Under the pieces are notes generated by a model. That model worked only from the letters and a program-made list of their open reading frames with translations. It did not search any database and had not been told where the DNA came from. From NCBI GenBank assembly GCA_003255065.1, contig QAOA01004742.1:880153-944152 (forward strand): DNA of 64,000 nucleotides, given 5' to 3'. The position numbers and the translations under genes are program-made. The stretch is from Cercis canadensis. Lineage: Eukaryota; Streptophyta; Magnoliopsida; Fabales; Fabaceae. This document shows positions 11,951 through 21,569 of this stretch, in pieces (position 1 is the stretch's first letter; each line of letters starts with the position of its first letter).

Positions 11951-13432
11951 ATGCAGTTCGTAAGTACCAGAGATAATGCAGCGCAGCCACACTTGCTGGT
12001 GTTTCCGTTCCCAGCTCAGGGCCATATGATACCCCTCCTTGATCTAACCCACAAGATTGCCTCCCATGGCGGCATAACCATCACCATCTTCAGCACCCCA
12101 AAGAACCTGACCCTTGTTAACCCTCTTGTTTTGACTCACCCTTGTATCAACACCTTGGTCCTCTCTTTTCCTTCCCACACTTCCATCCCTCCAGGTATCG
12201 AAAACGCCAAGGACATGCCTGGCTCTGTAAGGGCCATCATGCAAGCTTTAGAGCAACTCCACGATCCTCTCCTTCAGTGGTTCAAGTCACACCCCTCACC
12301 TCCTCACTACATCATCTCCGACATGTTCTGCGGTTGGACTCAGCGTCTCGCTTCTGAGTTGGGTATTCGGCGGCTGGTGTTCTCACCTTCTGGTGCTTTT
12401 GCCTTGTCCACCATGTATTTCCTTTGGAGCGAGCGACCAAAGCCCATGAATGACAAAGACGAAAACGAGGTCGTTTCTTATCACAAGCTTCCAGATTCAC
12501 CGAAATACCCTTGGTGGCAGGTGTCTCCTTTGTATCGCAGCTACGTTGAAGGAGGCCCGGAATCAGAGGAATTCAAGGAAGGGTTTATTGGTAATATAAC
12601 GAGCTGGGGACTCATCGTTAACACCTTCACTGAGTTTGAGAAACCTTATCTAGATTATCTGAGAAAGGACCTCGGTAACGATCGTGTGTGGGCAGTTGGA
12701 CCGTTACTCCCTTACTGCTCTGGGGATGATATAAGTGGGGTCACTCAAAGGGGTGGGCCCAGTTCTGTCTCGGCGGACAACATAATATCGTGGCTTGATA
12801 AACATGAGGATGGTAAGGTGGTGTATGTGTGTTTTGGGAGTCAAACTTTGCTAACCAAGCTTCAAATGGAAGAAATTGGATCGGGGCTGGACAAGAGTGG
12901 GGTCCATTTTGTTTGGTCGGTTAAGGAGCCGAAAAAGGAACAAGATCATGGGGTTGGGGTTGGGGTTGGAGATATTCTATGGGGATTTGAAGAACAGACG
13001 GCTGGGAGAGGTCTAGTCATTAGAGGGTGGGCCCCGCAGGTTCTTATACTTGGGCATCGTGCTGTGGGAGCGTTTTTCACTCACTGCGGATGGAATTCCA
13101 TCCTTGAAGCGGTGCTAGCTGGGGTACCCATGCTGGCTTGGCCAATGTCCGCTGACCAATTCGTCAATGCCACATTGCTAGTGGAGCAGTTAAAGGTCGC
13201 AAACAGAGTGTGTGAGGGTGCAACAACAGTGCCCAACTCGGACGAGCTCGCTCCAGTTTTCATTGACTCAGTTAGTGGAAGCGGCAGGGAAACAAGCCAC
13301 CGTGCGATGAAACTTAAGGCGGCGGCAATTGACGCCATTAGAGAGGGAGGATCTTCAGAAAATAATTTGCGGTGCTTGATTAACCACCTGTCCTCCTTGC
13401 CATTATTCTCTAGTTTAATTGCTACCGAATAA
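11951..13432 (+). CDS. UDP-glycosyltransferase, UGT89B type
   Basis: Intronless, 493 residues, the usual size for plant family 1 glycosyltransferases. These transfer sugar from UDP-sugar to small acceptors such as flavonols in the cytosol. The catalytic His is H25 in FPFPAQGHMIPLLDL. The 44-residue PSPG donor-binding box spans about W360-Q403, with HCGWNS inside it and a terminal Gln, typical of UDP-glucose users. The overall sequence closely follows Arabidopsis UGT89B1 (flavonol 3-O-glucosyltransferase activity), including ISDMFCGWTQ and YVCFGSQ. The acceptor is not predictable from sequence. It is the 5' member of a cluster with a pseudogene and a divergent UGT89A-like gene. Nothing appears broken. 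Confidence 0.93.
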   Translation: MQFVSTRDNAAQPHLLVFPFPAQGHMIPLLDLTHKIASHGGITITIFSTPKNLTLVNPLVLTHPCINTLVLSFPSHTSIPPGIENAKDMPGSVRAIMQALEQLHDPLLQWFKSHPSPPHYIISDMFCGWTQRLASELGIRRLVFSPSGAFALSTMYFLWSERPKPMNDKDENEVVSYHKLPDSPKYPWWQVSPLYRSYVEGGPESEEFKEGFIGNITSWGLIVNTFTEFEKPYLDYLRKDLGNDRVWAVGPLLPYCSGDDISGVTQRGGPSSVSADNIISWLDKHEDGKVVYVCFGSQTLLTKLQMEEIGSGLDKSGVHFVWSVKEPKKEQDHGVGVGVGDILWGFEEQTAGRGLVIRGWAPQVLILGHRAVGAFFTHCGWNSILEAVLAGVPMLAWPMSADQFVNATLLVEQLKVANRVCEGATTVPNSDELAPVFIDSVSGSGRETSHRAMKLKAAAIDAIREGGSSENNLRCLINHLSSLPLFSSLIATE

Positions 13433-14302
13433 TAGAACTTATTGCTTAAATGTTGTGACATTGAAGACAGTGTTGCCTGCCTTATTTCTGTTTATTGCAA
13501 GAAAAATATATTTTCAGAAGAAATTTACATGATTTATTAGTCATCATGATTAAAAAATAATATAATTGTTCTGGGATACGTTAACTTAATTCCGGCTGTG
13601 GTATCCACTACGCAGTTGTGAATGATGAAATGTTGTGTACATAATGAGATTACATTCAACCCAGTTACTTTGTAGAACTTCAAGTTGAGAATTGAGATAA
13701 CCTCAAGGCTCAAACAATACAAGAAAAGTACGTATACAATAAAATAACGGTAAGTTAGGACATAATAACGCTAAGATTAAATTGATTGATTTAGTTACTT
13801 ATATTTCCGTTAAATATTGATATATTTATGATTAATTACATTCATTTTACCTTTAAAGACACCAAATCAGGATTGCGTAAGGTGCGTATAATGCATTATG
13901 GATGATAATCTTAGTAAATCATGGATTAACCAAGGGGGAAAATAAAGGGGGTGGCGTCAGACGACATACAATTAACAAACTTGGTTTCTCACGGGAGGTT
14001 ATATAGGGTTTTGAACCAAAGATTTTGGTAACCAATTGCAACTCTATGTAGTCGAATTATTGAAAGGATACCAAAAAAGATATTGCAAGATAACATTCCG
14101 ATATTGCCTATTTTGGTATATTAATTTTGTTAGATTTTAATATTTTATTGGTTCAAGTCCAAAAGTTGATTGCTTGCTAGGCTATATATGCCTATGCCGC
14201 CATTATATTGATTGAGTATATAATGACAAAAAACCCTAGAACGGTAAAGTCATTGTAATGAAGCAGAATTGAAGGTTAATTAAAAGAAGTGAAGAAACAA
14301 GA
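13433..14302. other. Intergenic spacer between UGT89 copies
   Basis: AT-rich DNA with no recognisable coding or RNA gene. It holds the 3' region of the UGT89B-like gene and the former promoter of the downstream pseudogene. Confidence 0.5.
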
Positions 14303-15148
14303 ATGGGCTCTGCCTTAGAGAAAAGTAGCAGCAGTGGTACTCACGTGCTGGTGGTGCCTTACCCCGCAATGGATCACGTGATACCCACCGTAGTAGTCGA
14401 ACCCAGCACCCTCCTGTGTTGAAGCCCCTCCTCTCCTCTCCACCCACCACTCCGGATCCTCCCTCCAACCGCTGCTCCTTCCAATACCTCAGATCACTTC
14501 CACCATTCCCTCTAGACCTCTTTTTTGCATGAAGGCCATGCACCTCCACTTCTACTCTATTCTCCAATGCTTCCAATCTCCTTCTTTACTAGCTAGGTGG
14601 CATCCACACCCTTGCTCGCAAACTCAATATCCCACGTGTCATCTTCTCCACCTCCCGTACCTTGGAATTGTCGGTCACTGATTCAAAGAGAAGGGTGACG
14701 TGGATGATGTAATTCTGTTTCCCAAGATTCCAGGATGCCCAAAGTACCCTTGGTGGTAGGTCTCTGAATTCTTGCGAAACTTGAAGCACGGAGACCCAGA
14801 TTGGAAACTCTATAAATTAAGAGAGCTTGCAAGCCATATCGGAGAGTTGGGGTAATTTATTTAACTCAGTCTCTGAGTTAGAAAGTCCTTATTTGGATCA
14901 CCTGAAGCAAGAGCTAGAGCATCAAAGGGTATGGGGAGTGGGACCTTTGCTGCCTCCAGAGCAAGACTCTGTCTCTGACCACGGAGTGTTGACGTGGGTT
15001 GACAACAGGGCGGATGATGATGATCAGACAAGTCCTGATTCAACTGAATTGCCTCGTTTTCTAAAAGAGTGTGACAGAAAGAGGTGGAAGCTCACATGAA
15101 GCATTGGACGTGTTTATTAAGCAATTGGACCTTAATGCCCGACGTTGA
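14303..15148 (+). pseudogene. UGT89 pseudogene lacking the PSPG region
   Basis: It begins with an ATG and a recognisable UGT N-terminus (THVLVVPYPAMDHVIPT), then loses frame repeatedly. Recognisable blocks follow in shifting frames: LARKLNIPRVIFS near 14610-14650, an intact stretch at about 14827-15030 (SVSELESPYLDHLKQELEHQ, then RVWGVGPLLPPEQDS and VLTWVDNRADDDD), and the C-terminus GGSSHEALDVFIKQLDLNA in another frame ending at 15148. The sequence jumps from just before the sugar-donor domain to the C-terminal helix, so the PSPG box and its surroundings are deleted. In the normal GHVIP histidine motif the preceding residue is also changed (DHVIP). It cannot encode an active transferase. Confidence 0.88.
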
Positions 15149-15895
15149 TATATATCTTGCCAACTTCAATATAGAATATCTTCTTGTCTTCCTGCTGCGC
15201 CTTTTTGTTACTTCTTTTCCTTTTACACTTCACAACAAGGATATATACTATTACAATCATTCAAAATTTTGATTACCCTAACTACAAAGCATTCGTATTG
15301 TATGTTGACTAAAGAGTTATGTGTTACATGCGATAGCATATTGACTAATCAACTTGTTCTTGTTGCTTTCTAGCCACAAAGAAAAACTAATCAACTTTGT
15401 TTGCATGAATTTATAAGAATGATGTTATCTTTACATTAGTTAAGTAACTATATTGTCTTTATATATTTGCCTGTATCAATATATAATCATCACAATTTTT
15501 TTTGTTGGTTAATTTTTATAAACGTGGAGTCCTATTTCATCAATTTTTTTTTACAATTTTTACTGAATTAACAATACTTTTTAATCTTGTGGGAGTTGAA
15601 CGAATTCATTTCCACTTCAAACAAAGTAAAAACACTATCAAAATTGTACAAGACCTTAATTACTCAAAAGCTTGAATTGAAAAATGTTACATAGTGTGCC
15701 ATTGATGGTGCATGTGCACTTGTCGGTTTTCCAAAGTAATTACAGAATTACAGTTTTAGGGTTTTACTGTTTTATCAAAGAAAGGAAATGAGTGAAATGA
15801 CTATAGAACTTGAAAAACAAGCTTGGCATCAAAAGGCATCTCCAAAAGTAATGAAAGCATATTGAGTGGCAAAAAGAAAAGGGGAATAATGTCGA
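15149..15895. other. Intergenic spacer
   Basis: AT-rich DNA with no recognisable gene, between the pseudogene and the 3' end of the minus-strand UGT89A-like gene. It presumably holds that gene's 3' untranslated region. Confidence 0.5.
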
Positions 15896-17320
15896 TCATG
15901 TTGGTTTGGCATTTTTGAGCTCACTTAGCCGGTTGACCAACGCATCCATTTGTTTCTCGGAGCTCCCTTGTTGGTTGATGGCATCTAAAGTTGCATCCCT
16001 TAGCTGTTTGGCTCGGACCCTCTCCGGCCTGGCCTTGTCCAACGAGCTTTCTATCCTCCCAGCCATTTCTTCCGCCTCTGGAACGTTCTCGGTGCCCTCA
16101 GCAGCTCCAATGGCCACACCCAACTGCTCCACCAGTAGCTTGGCATTTGTAAACTGATCGGCGCCCATTGGCCACGTCAGCATCACCACCCCTGCAGCCA
16201 GCCCTTCCAACACCGAGTTCCAGCCGCAGTGAGTGAGGAACGCACCCACAGCTGGGTGCCCCAATATGGCTAGTTGTGGAGCCCATCCCTTGATCACCAA
16301 GCCCCTCCCTGCCACACGATCTTCGTAGTCATCCGGGATCATGCCATGATCTCTACCCACGTGTTTCTCATCGGGGCTCCTCACCGATAAAATGAAATGG
16401 ACCCCACTAAGCTCGAGAGCAGATGTCAATACCTCCATTTGCGTACTTGTCAAGAAGGTACGACTCCCAAAGCAAACATAGACCACCGAAGCGTCGGTTC
16501 GAGAGTCCAGCCACGTCAAGAGCTGATGACATGGGACGGAGCTGGACCCACCTCTATCTGCTGCAGGTCCTGTGAAATCATCCTTAGGTGGCAATAAGGG
16601 ACCCACAGCCCACACTCTGTCATGACCGACCTCTTTCTTTACGTGATCCAAATAAACTTGCTCCAATTCAGTGAAGGAGTTAAACACGAAACCCCAACTC
16701 GCGATATTAAACAGCATGTTTTGTCTGTGAAATTCCCAATCTGGATCTCCTCTTTTGTTCTCCCTATATTGATGACTGATTTGCCGCCATGGGTAAACTG
16801 GGGAGCTTGGGATATTGGGGAACGAAATGAGGGAATTGGCATTCTCGGGATCATCGATTTGGGGTAGGTCCCGCCAGAGAGTAAAGGCAATGGACAAGGC
16901 AAATGCAGCAGAGGGCGAGAAGACGAGCCGGGGGATTCGAAGCTGAGAACCCAGTTGGTGTGTCCAAGCTAAGAAGAAATCGGAAATGATAGCCACGGGG
17001 GGTAAAGGGTGAGATTGGGCCCACTGTAGGATGATTGGGTAATGAAATTGGCGCATGAAGGTAACCATGGTAACGAGTCTGTTTCGGTTAGGATCGGGGA
17101 ATTGAGGAGGGGGAAGAAGTAGATGTTGAAGAAAAGGGGTATGTGAGGGAAGCAGGGGTTCAAGGAGGGGGAGATTGCTTGGGGTGATCAAAACGGTGAC
17201 GTATATACCGCGGGTGACTAAGCGCTTCGTCAGATCAAGGAGGGGTATAACGTGACCTGATGAAGGGAATGGATAGGCGAGGATGTGCGTTGCTGAACTT
17301 GCTGTGGCCTCGCCGGACAT
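15896..17320 (-). CDS. UDP-glycosyltransferase, UGT89A type
   Basis: Intronless, 474 residues. The N-terminus (THILAYPFPSSGHVIPLLDL) places the catalytic His at H23. ISDFFLAWTHQLGS and YVCFGSRTFL are standard UGT89 blocks. The PSPG box runs from about W346 to Q389, with HCGWNS and a terminal Gln suggesting UDP-glucose. It resembles the UGT89A2 branch more than UGT89B. It is cytosolic, with the acceptor unknown (phenolics or flavonoids in characterised relatives). It lies on the opposite strand to the other two cluster members. The start at 17320 is the first ATG in frame and gives a normal-length leader. Confidence 0.93.
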   Translation of the reverse strand: MSGEATASSATHILAYPFPSSGHVIPLLDLTKRLVTRGIYVTVLITPSNLPLLEPLLPSHTPFLQHLLLPPPQFPDPNRNRLVTMVTFMRQFHYPIILQWAQSHPLPPVAIISDFFLAWTHQLGSQLRIPRLVFSPSAAFALSIAFTLWRDLPQIDDPENANSLISFPNIPSSPVYPWRQISHQYRENKRGDPDWEFHRQNMLFNIASWGFVFNSFTELEQVYLDHVKKEVGHDRVWAVGPLLPPKDDFTGPAADRGGSSSVPCHQLLTWLDSRTDASVVYVCFGSRTFLTSTQMEVLTSALELSGVHFILSVRSPDEKHVGRDHGMIPDDYEDRVAGRGLVIKGWAPQLAILGHPAVGAFLTHCGWNSVLEGLAAGVVMLTWPMGADQFTNAKLLVEQLGVAIGAAEGTENVPEAEEMAGRIESSLDKARPERVRAKQLRDATLDAINQQGSSEKQMDALVNRLSELKNAKPT

Positions 17321-17732
17321 TTTCGGTGCTATTGGGGGTTGGATCTGGTAACTGGTATGCTATGTAAGGTTTGCTTTCAACTAGCGGGATTTGGAATGGA
17401 ATATATAAAGGGAAGTTATGCTGACGTAAGATGGCACGTATTCCTTTTGCTATTATTGGACTGCAACTGTGCTTTCAAACCTCATTCAGTCTTCTGTGGG
17501 ACGTCACTCCTGACGACATAATTGACTTTCTAAATTAAAAGTTTTTCACGTGTTAACATTTCACTGGTTAATAATAGACGGAAATATCCCCCATGGTCGT
17601 GACACATTCGAATCATACTTGAAAACCTCTGATTAAAGTTGATATTTTTTTCCTTTTGAGAAATAATTCGTATACACGAGACATGAGATAGTTCATTAAG
17701 TTTACATGTTGTAATATGTAGAGAATGTAAGG
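17321..17732. promoter_or_regulatory. Upstream region of the UGT89A-like gene
   Basis: About 400 bp between the minus-strand UGT start and the Mutator-like element. A TATA-like ATATATAAAG lies near 17400 (TTTATATAT on the minus strand), about 80 bp from the ATG, and a CACGTG box near 17547. The transposon insertion sits about 420 bp upstream of this gene and may affect its promoter. Confidence 0.4.
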
Positions 17733-17741
17733 TATTTGAGG
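17733..17741. repeat. MULE target-site duplication, left copy
   Basis: TATTTGAGG immediately precedes the element. The identical nonamer at 25373-25381 follows it. Confidence 0.9.
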
Positions 17742-17953
17742 GGCACTTTGACCAAATTAATGTAGTTTAGAAAGTTAATTTCGTAAATAATGTAGTCAGA
17801 AACAATATTACATAAATAATGTAGTGTAAAAAAAATTAAAAATTAAAAAAAAAACGTTGGCGTCAGACGCGGGGCCCACAGACGCGCCGTGGGTCTGCCG
17901 GCGCATTCTCAATGGACGCGCCGTGGGGCCCACGGCGCGTCCGGTCTTGTCGT
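17742..17953 (+). repeat. Left terminal inverted repeat of the MULE
   Basis: 212 bp that pairs with 25159-25372 at very few mismatches. The outer half is AT-rich (ATGTAGTGTAAAAAAAATT). The inner half is very GC-rich with CG dinucleotides and contains a 29-bp near-perfect palindrome at 17914-17942 (GGACGCGCCGTGGG and its complement). Confidence 0.92.
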
Positions 17954-19416
17954 GCACGCCAGAGCTGACCGTTGAATCTGCAGGTGGGTGCCACGTGTCA
18001 GCTCTCCAGCCAGCCATTTGAAGGCCGAACGGGGACGTGACACGTGGCAAAGTTTTTGGCCCTTTCTCTCCTCTTCCTCCGCCCTTCCCCTCCGAATTCC
18101 TCATTCACTTCTCCACTTCTCAACTTCTCTACTTCTCTGCTTCTCAACTTCTCTGGTTCCTTGCTTCTCATTTTAATTTTTTTGCTTCTCTTCTTAACTT
18201 CTTTGCTGTTTGTTGTTCTTCTTGTTGAGCTATAATTTTTTTTTTCTTATTACGTTGATTTTGTATCCATTGTACTAGAAGTTATTTTTTATTTTTTTGG
18301 TGTACATTATGGCGGATGAAGTTGTAGTACCAGGACCACAAGATCCTACTCTGTTGACTGAACAAAATAATCACATATCAACAAAAATATGGAATACTGG
18401 AATAAGTAATTTATAAATATTTTTGTTAGAGTATTTTGAATTTGTAAAATTTTTTATATTATTGTAAATTTGTTATAAATTATTGTAATTTTTATACAGG
18501 TTTATATAGAGTTACGTCCTCGATCTCATAGTAATATACGTAGACCTAATGATCGAGTTATGGAATACGTGAGAATGGCAGGTTTTGGTGGGGTCGCAGA
18601 AATAGAACCTGCTCATATTGATGTCCAGTTAATTTCTGCATTAGTTGAACGATGGAGGCCCGAAACACATACATTTCATATGTCTTGCGGTGAGTGTACT
18701 ATCACATTGCAAGATGTAGAGGTGTTACTTGGTCTTCCTGTTGATGGGGAAGAGTATTCGAGTATACTGGTTACACATGGAGTGATCTTTGTCGGGAATT
18801 GTTTGGCGTAACTCCACCTGATTCTGCCTTAGCTGGAGGAAGACTGAAACTGAGCTGGCTTTCGCGAACATTTAGTCGATGCCCAAATGATGCTGCAGAT
18901 GATGTAGTACAACAATTTGCAAGAGCACATATATTGCGTTTAATTGGCATGTGGCTAATGCCTGATCGTAGTGGCAATTGTGTACATGTTATGTATTTAA
19001 AGTTGTTAGAAAATTGGGATGAGGCTGGGAGATTCAGCTGGGGATCAGCTTGTCTTGCTTATCTGTATAGAAGTCTTTGCATGACTTCTATTGAGGAAGC
19101 TGATAACTTTGCAGGATGCTGTTTTTTGCTCCAGTGTTGGGCATGGGAGAGATTCTCGTATATAGCTCTAAGGCGAGAAGAGCGTGATCTAACTGGGCCA
19201 CTTGTGAGTAGGTAAGTAAATTAAATTTAAAGTTATTTTTAATTAAACTACTTTATATTCTGATAATTTATTTAAAATTATAGTACATTAATATAAAGAG
19301 TTGTCAATTAGATTATATGATTCATATTAGAATGACATTATTTTTATAGTATAATAGACATAATTAATAGTACATTATTTGTTTAATGTAATAAATGTAA
19401 TTAATTATAGTGTAAT

Positions 19417-19537
19417 ATTTGAAACATGTTAGATGGAAAACTCCTCTAGATTGGACCAATATTATTTACGGCGCGGNATTTGAAACATGTTAGATGAAAA
19501 ACTCCTCTAGATTGGACCAATATTATTTACGGCGCGG
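19417..19537. repeat. 60-bp direct duplication around a single N (assembly join)
   Basis: 19417-19476 and 19478-19537 are the same 60 bases with one mismatch, separated by one N at 19477. This is most simply two overlapping contig ends that were not merged. The duplicated bases lie in a PMD exon, so its reading frame here is unreliable. Confidence 0.85.
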
Positions 19538-20212
19538 ACCAAAAAGGGTATCGACAGACATTTGATCTACTTGAAAGTGATGATGTAAGAATTCTTGTTA
19601 CTAGTAATTAATGTATGTCATTTATTACTTGAATTTGTTGTAAGAAATATGTTTCATATTATTAATGTTGCATGTAAACAGATTGTGTGGCAGCCATATA
19701 CCAGGGCACTGATGGCACGACTCCCGAACTATTATGTTAAGGGGCATGAAATTTGGGCTGCTAAGGTGCCATTAATATGTTATCACATTGTAGCACCACA
19801 ATCCAGATCGAGTTCTACGCCAATTTGGGTGCAGACAACACATTCCCCGAGATATTACGTTTTATGATACAGAACTACACAATGTCAACATGAGGGGAAA
19901 ACAGGCTACATTATGGACGGTGCATCATATGGCTCACAACCTTTTGTGGGATGATCGACGTCAATATGTAGTTAAGTTAGACGAGCCGTTTGGAGTAGAC
20001 TCGGATTACATTGCATGGTACTCACGCATAACGCGTCGATGAATGAGGCCTGAAAATGCCATAGCTAGTGGACAGGTAAAAACGTTACAGTTATTATGTT
20101 TGTTTTTGAATTTGTTTTAAGTTAGAACATTTTTTTGTCAAGAAATTATGAGCCATAATTTATTACGGTGCAGGTTCCTACTCATCCTCAATCTCAAGAG
20201 GGTGGTAGTAGT

Positions 20213-20660
20213 CGGCAGGGTTGGGGGAGTCAGCATGGTGTTCCTCAGGAGGGGGTGCCTCAGCATGGTTGGGGGAGTCAGCAGGGTGGTAGTAATCGGC
20301 AGGGTTGGGGGAGTCAGCAGGGTGTTCCTCAGGAGGGGGTGCCTCAGCATGGTTGAGGGAGTCAGCAGGGTGGTAGTAGTCGGCAGGGTTGGGGGAGTCA
20401 GCAGGGTGTTCCTCAGGAGGGGGTGCCTCAGCATGGTTGGGGGAGTCAGCAGGGTGGTAGTAGTCGGCAGGGTTGGGGGAGTCAGCAGGGTGTTCCTCAG
20501 GAGGGGGTGCCTCAGCATGGTTGGGGGAGTCAGCAGGGTGGTAGTAGTCGGCAGGGTTGGGGGAGTCAGCAGGGTGTTCCTCAGCAGGGGGTGCCTCAGC
20601 ATGGTTGGGAGAGTCAGCAGGGTGTTCATCAGCAGGGGGTGCCTCAGCAGGGTTGGGGAA
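20213..20660 (+). repeat. 84-bp coding minisatellite (28-residue units)
   Basis: Units begin CGGCAGGGTTGGGGGAGTCA at 20213, 20297, 20381, 20465 and 20549, an exact 84-bp period, followed by shorter variant units to about 20660. Because 84 is a multiple of three, the plus frame stays in register and encodes repeats of QGWGSQQGVPQEGVPQHGW type. One unit has TGA in place of TGG near 20354. The antisense frames are also open (Pro/Ala/His-rich), but they are shadows of the repeat. Confidence 0.92.
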
Positions 20661-21569
20661 CGGTTCCTCAGCAGGGTTTGACACCTGAGAGATATGAGGC
20701 ATTTGTTTCGAGGCTCACCGGGGTGTTTGTAGAGTTTGGGATGTTCCCACCGGTGATGCAACCCCAACCCCATATGGCTCCTGAGGCGACGAACTCAGCA
20801 GGGAGTGCAGTCATGTCTTCGGAGGCACATGCTACATCATCACGACGTCATCCTGCCTCACCCGACATCGTTCCAGTGATAGATCTCAGAGTTCGTCTTA
20901 CTCTGATCATCGCGTTGATGTGGCTGGTTCATCGGTCGACGTGCCGTATAGGCCCGATCCAGTACAAGTTACAGAAAACCAGGGGTACTTTGATATGACG
21001 CCACATGCGGTACAATCTCCTGTATACAATTTTTTTGATGTTGATTCTCGTGTTCCCTCATCAGCGATTGATACATACCACGACCCCTCTTCACAGACAG
21101 AGTATACGGGAAATCGGACCGATCTGACGATGACTCCTCTGACAGCACGTCATCTCTATGATCCAGCGATGACTGGGACTAGACTATTTTCATCAGGGGA
21201 TATGTATGATTACATGACACCTTCAGCCACCCAGCCTGCTGAGGAAGAACTGTCACCACCAGCCACCCAACCTGCTAAAGAAGAACTGCCATGACGTGTC
21301 AGTAGACCTCTCAGATGTGGGACAGGCGGGCATTTGTTTCGACATAGACGTTAGTGTTAGATTGTTATTGTACACATGATATGTCTATTATTAGAGATGT
21401 TGATTATTATTATATTTGAGTTCATACGTTATATCATTATTTAAACGTTTGAAACTTCAACAAGATATAATTAAACAATATGCCACATATCCAGACTCTT
21501 TATTATTAATAATCAAAACAATAACAAACTCAACATAAAAATTTCAAATTCTACAAGTAAGTAATTTAT

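Larger units (their letters stand above)
18309..21294 (+). pseudogene. Plant mobile domain (MAIN-like) gene inside the MULE, decayed
   Basis: Exon 1 starts at 18309 (MADEVVVPGPQDPTLL). After an intron the PMD domain begins near 18500 (RMAGFGGVAEI, LISALVERWRPETHTFH, LQDVEVLLGLPVDGE), then continues in a second frame (WSDLCRELFGVTPPD to about 19214). Further exons are near 19440-19585 and 19681-20076 (IVWQPYTRALMARLPNYYV; DITFYDTELHNVNMRGKQA). The next exon encodes a Gln/Gly/Trp-rich 28-residue repeat array and a Ser/Pro-rich tail ending at 21294. Damage includes a frameshift near 18765, TGA at about 20041 and 20354, and a frameshift near 20865. A contig-join duplication sits at 19417-19537. 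PMD proteins (MAIN, MAIL1) are nuclear factors linked to silencing, and PMD genes are known passengers of plant transposons. The 5' leader (about 18100-18200) has repeated CTTCTCAACTTCT units. Confidence 0.85.

Noticed and set aside
20138-20773. Long antisense frames (211 and 174 codons) over the 84-bp repeat array
   Set aside because: They exist only because the 84-bp unit is a multiple of three and lacks stops in several frames. The plus frame is linked to PMD exons; the antisense ones have no upstream or downstream coding context.
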